Translations under genes and position numbers: made by a program
Shown: in pieces, positions 34,766 through 40,624 of the stretch
Layout: each line of letters begins with the position of its first letter
How positions within the stretch are numbered: the stretch's first letter is position 1
The notes under the pieces: model-generated
Databases searched by the model: none
Seen by the model: the letters and a program-made list of their open reading frames with translations, nothing else
What the model was told of the DNA's origin: nothing
NCBI GenBank assembly: GCA_904420435.1
Contig: CAJFVK010000005.1
Location: forward strand, 1-40,624
Length of the DNA stretch: 40,624 bases
Reading direction: 5' to 3'
Source of the DNA: an uncultured Oscillospiraceae bacterium
GTDB taxonomy: Bacteria; Bacillota; Clostridia; Oscillospirales; Oscillospiraceae

Positions 34766-35639
34766 AGTGCTCACCTCCCAGCTCATAGATAAAGATCTCC
34801 TCCAGACTCAGGGGAAGGGCCTCCAGCATCAGGGGCTGGAAGGCGGACAGCCGCTCTTGAAGGGACCGGCCATTGCCCCGGACGATGTAGGTGTACACCC
34901 GGCCCACATGGGAGGTGTGCAGCACCTGCAGATCCTCCGGCAGCTCCGGCGGCTCCGCCCCGGACCAGACCGCCTGGAGCTTGACGATGTTCTCCTGGAG
35001 GTCGCTGAGGCTCCGCTCCAGCAGGATCTTTCCCTTGTTCATAATGCCCACGTGGTCGCACACGTCCTCCAGCTCCCGGAGGTTGTGGGAGCTGACCAGC
35101 ACGGTGGTGCCGTACTCGGTCACATCCGCCATCAGAAGGCTCCACACCTGCCGGCGCATCACCGGGTCCAGCCCGTCCACCGGCTCGTCCAGCACCAGGT
35201 ACTTGGGCCGGCAGCACAGGGTGAGCCAGAAGGCCACCTGCTTCTGCATGCCCTTGCTCAGCCGGCGGATCAGGGACTTCTCCGGGATCTCGAACACCTC
35301 CCGCAGCTTGGCGTACCGGTCCATGTCAAAGGACGGGTAGAAGCCTCGGTAGAAGCGCATCATGTCCCGCACCGTGGCGGAGGGGAAGTAGAACCAGTCG
35401 TCGGGAATGGCGGCCATCAGGGCCTTCTTCCCCGGGTTTTCGTAGATAGGCTCCCCGTCCACCAGGACCTGGCCGCTGTCGGGCCGGTATACGCCGGTGA
35501 GATGGCGGATCACTGTGGACTTCCCCGCGCCGTTGGGGCCCACCAGGCCGTAGATGGCGCCGTCGGGCACCGTGAGCGTGGCCTGGTCCAGGGCCCTGAA
35601 GCCATCAAAGGTCTTGGTCAGCTGCTGTACTTCAATCAT
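34740..35639 (-). CDS. ABC transporter ATP-binding protein
   Basis: GLVGPNGAGKSTVIRHL Walker A, LSKGMQKQ signature, YLVLDEPVDGLDP Walker B. Confidence 0.96.
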   Translation of the reverse strand: MIEVQQLTKTFDGFRALDQATLTVPDGAIYGLVGPNGAGKSTVIRHLTGVYRPDSGQVLVDGEPIYENPGKKALMAAIPDDWFYFPSATVRDMMRFYRGFYPSFDMDRYAKLREVFEIPEKSLIRRLSKGMQKQVAFWLTLCCRPKYLVLDEPVDGLDPVMRRQVWSLLMADVTEYGTTVLVSSHNLRELEDVCDHVGIMNKGKILLERSLSDLQENIVKLQAVWSGAEPPELPEDLQVLHTSHVGRVYTYIVRGNGRSLQERLSAFQPLMLEALPLSLEEIFIYELGGEHYAVKEIVL

Positions 35640-36001
35640 TACCGCATTCCCTCCTCCAGCAAAGCGAAAATCTCCTCCTTCGGCACCTGCAGGTACCGCA
35701 GCTCCGTCAGAATTTCCCGGAGCTTCTCCAGCAGCTCCGCCTTCCTGCCGTCAAGGGGCTCCGCCGCCTTGGCGGCAAAACTCCCCTTGCCCGGGACGGA
35801 GTAGATATACCCCTCCGCCTCCAGCTCCCCGTAGGCCCGCTGGATGGTGTTGGGGTTGATGGCCAGCTCCGTGGCCATGGAGCGGACGGAGGGCAGCCGC
35901 TCGTCCGGCTGCAGGGCGCCGGTGACGATCAGCCTGCGCAGACCGTCCCGGATCTGCTCGTAGATGGGACGGGAGTCCCGGTAGTTCAGTGTAATCACCA
36001 T
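35639..36001 (-). CDS. GntR family regulator (YtrA subfamily)
   Basis: DSRPIYEQIRDGLRRLIVTGALQPDERLPSVRSMATELAINPNTIQRAYGELEAEGYIYSVPGKGSFAA; AAGGAGGTG RBS. Confidence 0.95.
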   Translation of the reverse strand: MVITLNYRDSRPIYEQIRDGLRRLIVTGALQPDERLPSVRSMATELAINPNTIQRAYGELEAEGYIYSVPGKGSFAAKAAEPLDGRKAELLEKLREILTELRYLQVPKEEIFALLEEGMR

Positions 36002-36012
36002 GCCACCTCCTT

Positions 36013-36084
36013 CTATCGCCTGGTAAACGCCGCCGCGGCCGCCAGCACCAGAAGTACAGCCGCGGCGCTGATGGGAATGCCCAT
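36013..36084 (-). CDS. 23-aa hydrophobic microprotein upstream of gntR
   Basis: MGIPISAAAVLLVLAAAAAFTRR; AGGAGG 9 nt before ATG 36084; stop 11 nt before the gntR ATG. Confidence 0.55.
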   Translation of the reverse strand: MGIPISAAAVLLVLAAAAAFTRR

Positions 36085-36124
36085 GGTCATCGCCCTCCTC
36101 TTCTTTGGCCGTCCACCGGGGATC

Positions 36125-36151
36125 AAGTGTACTAAATGTATTAGTACACTT
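36125..36151. promoter_or_regulatory. GntR/YtrA-type operator
   Basis: AAGTGTACTAA-ATGTA-TTAGTACACTT, perfect 11-bp inverted repeat. Confidence 0.8.
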
Positions 36152-36224
36152 AGTATAGCACGGGAGAATATGGCTGTCAAGGCGGAAGTTTCCGGGGAAT
36201 TTTGCCGGGATGGAGGGATAGTCC

Positions 36225-36255
36225 TTGACTTGGAGTGTACTCCAGGTGATATGAT
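36225..36255 (+). promoter_or_regulatory. MerR-type promoter/operator
   Basis: TTGACT, 19-nt spacer containing TTGGAGTGTACTCCAG dyad, TATGAT. Confidence 0.88.
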
Positions 36256-36286
36256 GCAAGGAAGAACAGAAAGGAGAAGGCAGCCT

Positions 36287-37435
36287 ATGGAAGTTCGGAC
36301 ATTGGGCCGCACGGGCCTCCGGGTCAGCGAGATCGGCCTGGGGTGCGAGGGATTTATCGGGAAGGACGAGGCGTTCGCCCGGGAGATGTTTTCCATCGCC
36401 CTGGAGGCGGGGGTCAACTGCATGGATTTGTACACCCCCAACCCGGAGGTGCACCGGCTGGTGGGGCGGATGATTGCGCCCCAGCGGGAGAAGTTTGTCC
36501 TCCAGGCCCACCTGTGCACCATCTGGCGCAATGGGCAGTACAAGGCCACCCGGAAGCCGTCGGAGGTGCGGGAGGCCTTTGAGGAGATGCTCCAAAACCT
36601 GGGGACCGACTATGTGGATATCGGGATGATCCACTATGTGGATACCCCCCAGCTCTGGGAGGAGATCGCCGGCGGGGAGGTGATGGCCTACGCCAGGGAG
36701 CAGCAGGCCGCCGGCCGCATCCGGCACATCGGCGTGAGCAGCCACAACCCCCAGGCGGCTCTGGCGGCGGTGGAGAGCGGGCTGGTGGACGTGCTGATGT
36801 TCAGCGTCAACCCCTGCTATGACCTGCTGCCCGGGGATGAGGACGTGGAGCAGCTGTGGAACGAGAAGAACTACGAGCGCACCCTGGTGAACATGGACCC
36901 GGAGCGGCAGCGGCTCTATGAGACCTGCCAGCGCCTGGGGGTGGGCATCACGGTGATGAAGGCCTTCGGCGGCGGGGACCTCCTGAACGGGGAGCTGTCC
37001 CCGGCGGGCCGGGCCCTGACGGTCAACCAGTGCATCCACTACGCCCTGACCCGGCCGGCGGTGGCCAGCGTCATGTCCGGCTGCCGCTCGGCGGAGGAGC
37101 TGCGCGCCTCCCTGGCCTACGAGGACGCCGCGGAGGAGGAGCGGGATTATGCCGCCGCCTTCGCCAGCTTTCCCCGGATCCGCTGGGAGGGCCACTGCAT
37201 GTACTGCGGCCACTGCGCTCCCTGCCCCAAGGGGATCGACGTGGCCACGGTGACCAAGTTCTACAACCTGGCCCGGGCCCAGGGGAGCGTGCCGGAAACC
37301 GTGCGGGAGCACTACGCCGCTCTGGCCCACGGCGCGGGGGAGTGCGTGGCCTGCGGCGCCTGCGAGAAGCGGTGTCCCTTCGGCGTGCCGGTGATGGAGA
37401 ACATGAAGCAGGCGGCGGCCCTCTTCGGCCGCTGA
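36287..37435 (+). CDS. Aldo/keto reductase with C-terminal 4Fe-4S ferredoxin-like domain
   Basis: LGRTGLRVSEIGLGCEGFIG, MDLYTPNPEVHRLVG, CMYCGHCAPCPKGID and CVACGACEKRCPFGVPV. Confidence 0.94.
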   Translation: MEVRTLGRTGLRVSEIGLGCEGFIGKDEAFAREMFSIALEAGVNCMDLYTPNPEVHRLVGRMIAPQREKFVLQAHLCTIWRNGQYKATRKPSEVREAFEEMLQNLGTDYVDIGMIHYVDTPQLWEEIAGGEVMAYAREQQAAGRIRHIGVSSHNPQAALAAVESGLVDVLMFSVNPCYDLLPGDEDVEQLWNEKNYERTLVNMDPERQRLYETCQRLGVGITVMKAFGGGDLLNGELSPAGRALTVNQCIHYALTRPAVASVMSGCRSAEELRASLAYEDAAEEERDYAAAFASFPRIRWEGHCMYCGHCAPCPKGIDVATVTKFYNLARAQGSVPETVREHYAALAHGAGECVACGACEKRCPFGVPVMENMKQAAALFGR

Positions 37436-37450
37436 CAGGGGGCGCGGGAT

Positions 37451-37846
37451 ATGACGATTACGGAAGTCAGCAAAAAGTATGGCATCTCCCCGGATACCCT
37501 GCGCTACTACGAGCGGATCGGCCTGATCCCGGCGGTGCCCCGGAACCGAAGCGGCATCCGGGACTACGACGAGGCGGCCTGCGGCTGGGTGGAGCTGATG
37601 AAGTGCATGCGGGCGGCAGGGGTGCAGATCGACGCGCTGATCGACTATGTGGCCCTCTGCCAGCAGGGGGACGGCACGGCGGCCCAGCGGAAGGCCATCC
37701 TGGTGGAGCAGCGCCGGCAGCTGGCGGACCGGATGGCGGATATGCAGCGGTCCCTGGACCGGCTGGACGAGAAGATCGCCCAGTACGAGGAGGTGCTGCT
37801 GCGCCGGGAGCGGGAGCTAACCCAGATGAGCCGGGAGCAGGGCTGA
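37451..37846 (+). CDS. MerR family transcriptional regulator
   Basis: MTITEVSKKYGISPDTLRYYERIGLIPAVPRNRSGIRDYDEA + coiled-coil C-terminus. Confidence 0.95.
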   Translation: MTITEVSKKYGISPDTLRYYERIGLIPAVPRNRSGIRDYDEAACGWVELMKCMRAAGVQIDALIDYVALCQQGDGTAAQRKAILVEQRRQLADRMADMQRSLDRLDEKIAQYEEVLLRRERELTQMSREQG

Positions 37847-37861
37847 CCGGGACCGGAGCGG

Positions 37862-37890
37862 AAGGGAGGGGCGTGTCCCCTCCCTTTTTT
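37862..37890 (+). terminator. AKR-merR operon terminator
   Basis: AAGGGAGGGG/CCCCTCCCTT + T6. Confidence 0.88.
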
Positions 37891-38015
37891 GCGGCCAGGA
37901 AACAAAAAGCCCGCCTTACCGGCGGGAGAAAAGACTTGCGGAAAACCGGGGAAGCAGGTACAATACGTGTCAGGGAGCTCTGCCGGCCCCGGGGGAAACG
38001 GAGAAACTCCAGCCG

Positions 38016-38157
38016 TACAAAAAAGCCGTCGGAGCAAAGCGGACTTTGCTCCGACGTGGAAGGAACGGTTAAAATCGATATTTTTTCCAGGCCAGACAGA
38101 ACCGCCGCGAAGCGGCGGCCCCAAACCGAAGCCCAGCGAAGCGGGTTCGGTTTGGAA
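38016..38157. repeat. Cluster of three hairpins downstream of tRNA-Ser
   Basis: CGTCGGAGCAAAG/CTTTGCTCCGACG (38027-38056), CCGCCGC-GAA-GCGGCGG (38103-38118 area), CCAAACCGAA/TTCGGTTTGG (38121-38155). Confidence 0.6.
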
Positions 38158-38202
38158 ACGAGGAGCAGCAGAATGAGCGCACGATGAGCTTTGTAATGAA
38201 CT

Positions 38203-38243
38203 GAAAAAGCTCGTCGCAAGCGATATGCCGCTTGCGACGAGCT
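38203..38243 (-). terminator. tRNA-Ser terminator
   Basis: 15-bp perfect stem AGCTCGTCGCAAGCG/CGCTTGCGACGAGCT (38208-38243) + U-run on minus strand. Confidence 0.92.
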
Positions 38244-38334
38244 GGCGGAGGTGAAGAGATTTGAACTCTTGCGCCGGCGGAGCCGACCTACCGGATTTCG
38301 AATCCGGACCCTTCAGCCGCTTGGGTACACCTCC
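38243..38334 (-). tRNA. tRNA-Ser(CGA)
   Basis: GGAGGTG...CACCTCCGCCA, long variable arm (GGCTCCGCCGGCGC area), anticodon loop TTCGAAA. Confidence 0.95.
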
Positions 38335-38370
38335 GTGGAAAACCAATGCCGCCGGATAGACGGCTTCCTT

Positions 38371-38399
38371 ATCATACCACATCCGACGGCCCCTGGCAA
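38371..38399 (-). promoter_or_regulatory. tRNA-Ser promoter
   Basis: Minus strand TTGCCA, 17-nt spacer, TATGAT. Confidence 0.75.
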
Positions 38400-38486
38400 G
38401 AAAAAAGATCGGGAATCTGCCCGGTCACCAGCCGGGGGCGGGGAGAATAGACTGGCAGAAAGAGCCTGCTGCCGGAAAGGGGAAAG

Positions 38487-39119
38487 ATGAACATGACGCC
38501 TCATATTCTGCTCTGCGGGGAGCCCCGTCAGTTTCCCAACTATGAGAGCGCCCTGACCGCGGCCGGGGCCGTGGTGCGCTTTCTGGGGGAGGAGGCCGAC
38601 TATGACGGCCTGCTGCTCCCCGGCGGCGGGGACATCCACCCCAGCCGGTACGGCGCGGCGGTGGAGAACTGCCAGGGGGTGGACCAGGAGCGGGACGCCC
38701 TGGAGCTGGAAACCTTCCGGCAGGCGCTGGAGGCGGGAAAGCCGGTCTTCGGCATCTGCCGGGGCGTCCAGCTGCTGAACGTGGCCTTGGGGGGCACCCT
38801 GCATCAGCACGTGGAGGGCCACAGCAAGGTGGATGGGGTGGACGGCCTCCACGCCACCCGGGCGGAGGGCTTTGTGGAGAAGATCTACGGCCGCCGGTTT
38901 ATGGTCAACTCCGCCCACCACCAGGCCCTGGACCGGCTGGGCCGGGGATTGCGGGCGGTCCAGTGGGCGGAGGACGGCATCGTGGAGGCGGTGGAACACA
39001 GGAGCCTGCCCATCTGGGGCGTCCAGTGGCACCCGGAGCGGCTGGAGGAGGGCTGGCGCTGCCGGGACACGGTGGATGGGCTCCGGATCCTGCGCTTTTT
39101 CGTGTCCCAGTGCGGATAG
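38487..39119 (+). CDS. Class I glutamine amidotransferase-like (peptidase C26) protein
   Basis: LLLPGGGDIHPSRYG, GICRGVQLLNVALGGTLHQ, VNSAHHQALD, GVQWHPE. Confidence 0.93.
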   Translation: MNMTPHILLCGEPRQFPNYESALTAAGAVVRFLGEEADYDGLLLPGGGDIHPSRYGAAVENCQGVDQERDALELETFRQALEAGKPVFGICRGVQLLNVALGGTLHQHVEGHSKVDGVDGLHATRAEGFVEKIYGRRFMVNSAHHQALDRLGRGLRAVQWAEDGIVEAVEHRSLPIWGVQWHPERLEEGWRCRDTVDGLRILRFFVSQCG

Positions 39120-39151
39120 AGAAAAAATCTTCAAATTCAGGGGACAATTAC

Positions 39152-39180
39152 TTGACAGACGGGGGGAAATATGCTATTCT
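39152..39180 (+). promoter_or_regulatory. Promoter of tRNA cluster 2
   Basis: TTGACA, 17-nt spacer, TATTCT. Confidence 0.85.
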
Positions 39181-39213
39181 TAACAAGCTGACGATTCGTT
39201 TCGGAAGGATTCT

Positions 39214-39288
39214 GCGGGTATAGCACAATGGCTAGGGCACCAGCCTTCCAAGCTGGGGATGCGAGTTCGATTCTCGTTACCCGCTCCA
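39214..39288 (+). tRNA. tRNA-Gly(TCC)
   Basis: GCGGGTA...TACCCGCTCCA; loop CTTCCAA. Confidence 0.97.
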
Positions 39289-39291
39289 TAC

Positions 39292-39368
<77 letters not shown>

Positions 39369-39401
39369 TATCTTCTTTCGTATACGACTAAGATGCGATA
39401 T

Positions 39402-39479
39402 GGTGGGTATAGCTCAGTTGGTTAGAGCACCGGATTGTGGATCCGGGGGTCGTGGGTTCGAGTCCCATTACCCACCCCA
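39402..39479 (+). tRNA. tRNA-His(GTG)
   Basis: G-GTGGGTA...TACCCACCCCA; loop TTGTGGA. Confidence 0.96.
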
Positions 39480-39521
39480 GAAGAAGAGGGATTGGGAGAA
39501 AATCCCAATCCCTTCTTCTTA
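39480..39521 (+). other. Long hairpin between tRNA-His and tRNA-Gln
   Basis: AAGAAGAGGGATTGGGA-GAAAA-TCCCAATCCCTTCTTCTT with one bulge. Confidence 0.65.
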
Positions 39522-39549
39522 TATTACGCCAGACTGGTCCATCGAATCT

Positions 39550-39624
39550 TGGGGTGTAGCCAAGCGGTAAGGCACGGGACTTTGACTCCCGCATTCGTTG
39601 GTTCGAGTCCAACCATCCCAGCCA
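39550..39624 (+). tRNA. tRNA-Gln(TTG)
   Basis: TGGGGTG...CATCCCAGCCA; loop CTTTGAC. Confidence 0.97.
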
Positions 39625-39632
39625 GAGCCAGG

Positions 39633-39660
39633 CAGCCCGAAGCGGGATCGGTTTGGGCTG
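39633..39660. repeat. Partial second copy of the tRNA-Ser-adjacent hairpin motif
   Basis: CAGCCCGAAGCGGGATCGGTTTGGGCTG vs AGCCCAGCGAAGCGGGTTCGGTTTGG at 38130-38155. Confidence 0.5.
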
Positions 39661-39665
39661 CATAT

Positions 39666-39741
39666 GACCCGTTAGCTCAGTCGGCAGAGCAACTGCCTTT
39701 TAAGCAGTGGGTCCGGGGTTCGAATCCCCGACGGGTCACCA
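39666..39741 (+). tRNA. tRNA-Lys(TTT)
   Basis: GACCCGT...ACGGGTCACCA; loop CTTTTAA. Confidence 0.97.
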
Positions 39742-39780
39742 ATCCCCCATCCTTTGGGTTTTAAAGGATGGGGGATTTTT
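39741..39780 (+). terminator. Terminator of tRNA cluster 2
   Basis: 15-bp perfect stem AATCCCCCATCCTTT/AAAGGATGGGGGATT + T-run. Confidence 0.92.
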
Positions 39781-39881
39781 ATATTTACACTTGCCTGTAC
39801 AGCCGAACAGTGATAAAATGACAGGGAGTTATACAAAACTAACCGTTGTTTTATAGACAGCTGATAAGGGAGGAAAAAGTT

Positions 39882-40624
39882 TTGCGGGAGCAGCACGAGG
39901 AATTGCCGCGCAAAGACGGAATTTTTCCCGGCGAGGCCTATTTGGAAAGGAAATCAGCTCATGCCGCTGTTTACCGCATGGACTTTTCAGATGGCTTCGG
40001 GACGATGACAGCCCATAGCGTGATGCCCGGCGTAACCTTGATTTTGAACGACTTCCATACGCCCTGCGGCTTCCCGGCGGAGGCGCGCTGTCCCGGACTG
40101 GTTGAAATCAACCACTGTCGGGCGGGACGCTTTTCCTGCACCATGCGGGACGGACGGGTGGCATGGTTGGGCCCTGAGGATTTTTCTATCAGCGATATGG
40201 GAAGGCCTCCGGTGGAAAGTCGATTTCCGCAGGGGCTGTATCAAGGGATCAGTCTGGTGGTAGAACCAAAGGCGGCGGAGCGGTCCATTGGGCAGATGCT
40301 GGGAGAGGGGGTGCTGGATCTTCGGGAGCTGTTTTCTACCCTTCTCACAGAGCAGTCCTTTCTGCTGCTGCGCTCAGAGCCGAAGCTCCAGCACATCTTC
40401 TCTGAGTTCTACGACGCCCCAGAGGATGGCCGCATGGCCTACTATCGGCTGAAGACAGCGGAACTGATGTTTTTTCTCCGTGAGCGGCAAAAGACCACGG
40501 GTCGGGCCGGAGGCTTCTACCACAGTAAAAGCATCCTTTGCCGGATCCATGAGATCGAGGCAAGGCTGACAGAGGACCTGCGGTTACGCATTCCTCTGTC
40601 GGCGCTTTCTGCAGAGTACCGGAT
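39882..40624 (+). CDS. Probable AraC-family regulator, N-terminal part (3' truncated by window edge)
   Basis: Manual translation of an open frame to the window end (LREQHEELPRKDGIFPGEAY...VEINHCRAGRFSCTMRDGRVAWLGPEDFSISDMG...FPQGLYQGISLVVEP); RBS AAGGGAGG before TTG 39882; absent from the ORF track. Confidence 0.8.
   Translation, partial: MREQHEELPRKDGIFPGEAYLERKSAHAAVYRMDFSDGFGTMTAHSVMPGVTLILNDFHTPCGFPAEARCPGLVEINHCRAGRFSCTMRDGRVAWLGPEDFSISDMGRPPVESRFPQGLYQGISLVVEPKAAERSIGQMLGEGVLDLRELFSTLLTEQSFLLLRSEPKLQHIFSEFYDAPEDGRMAYYRLKTAELMFFLRERQKTTGRAGGFYHSKSILCRIHEIEARLTEDLRLRIPLSALSAEYR

Noticed and set aside
37645-38382. 245-aa minus-strand ORF across tRNA-Ser and hairpin region
   Set aside because: Covers a tRNA, two terminators and antisense merR; the repetitive peptide reflects the hairpin element, not a protein.
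39388-39663. ORF with WLDSNQRMRESKSRALPLGYTP and VMGLEPTTPGSTIRCSNQLSYTH
   Set aside because: Antisense translation of tRNA-Gln and tRNA-His, not a gene.
39672-39896. ORF with SGIRTPDPLLKRQLLCRLS
   Set aside because: Antisense translation of tRNA-Lys and its terminator.

Overview
The window is a GC-rich (~60-65%) chromosomal segment from a spore-forming Clostridia, probably Oscillospiraceae (Flavonifractor/Lawsonibacter-like; inferred from gene content, no search run). It is mostly housekeeping: thrS 3' end, recJ-relA-dtd-MBL-hemZ, spoVB-hup-rqcP-yabP-yabQ-divIC, hpf, prmA-degV, hslO, two multi-tRNA clusters plus a lone tRNA-Ser, and several regulator/transporter operons (SdpR/SdpI, YtrA-type GntR + ABC, MerR + aldo/keto reductase). 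I found no CRISPR array, prophage, transposase or rRNA. The strongest unexplained signal is in the divIC-hpf intergenic region. On the minus strand it has a near-consensus promoter (TTTACA-N17-TATTAT) followed about 65 nt later by a strong hairpin plus U-run. Just upstream of the promoter are two direct repeats 20 bp apart that match the Spo0A box (TTTGTCGAG / TTTGTCGAA). Together these suggest an unannotated, possibly Spo0A-controlled small RNA with an unpaired C-rich (UCCC) segment. Other points of interest: a hydrophobic 23-aa microprotein translationally coupled to a GntR-ABC operon; several well-formed operator dyads; a frameshifted DUF4179-like regulator next to an ECF sigma factor; a 152-nt yabQ/divIC out-of-frame overlap; a small P-loop protein of unknown function; hairpin-rich elements next to tRNA genes; and an edge-truncated AraC-type ORF missing from the supplied ORF track.
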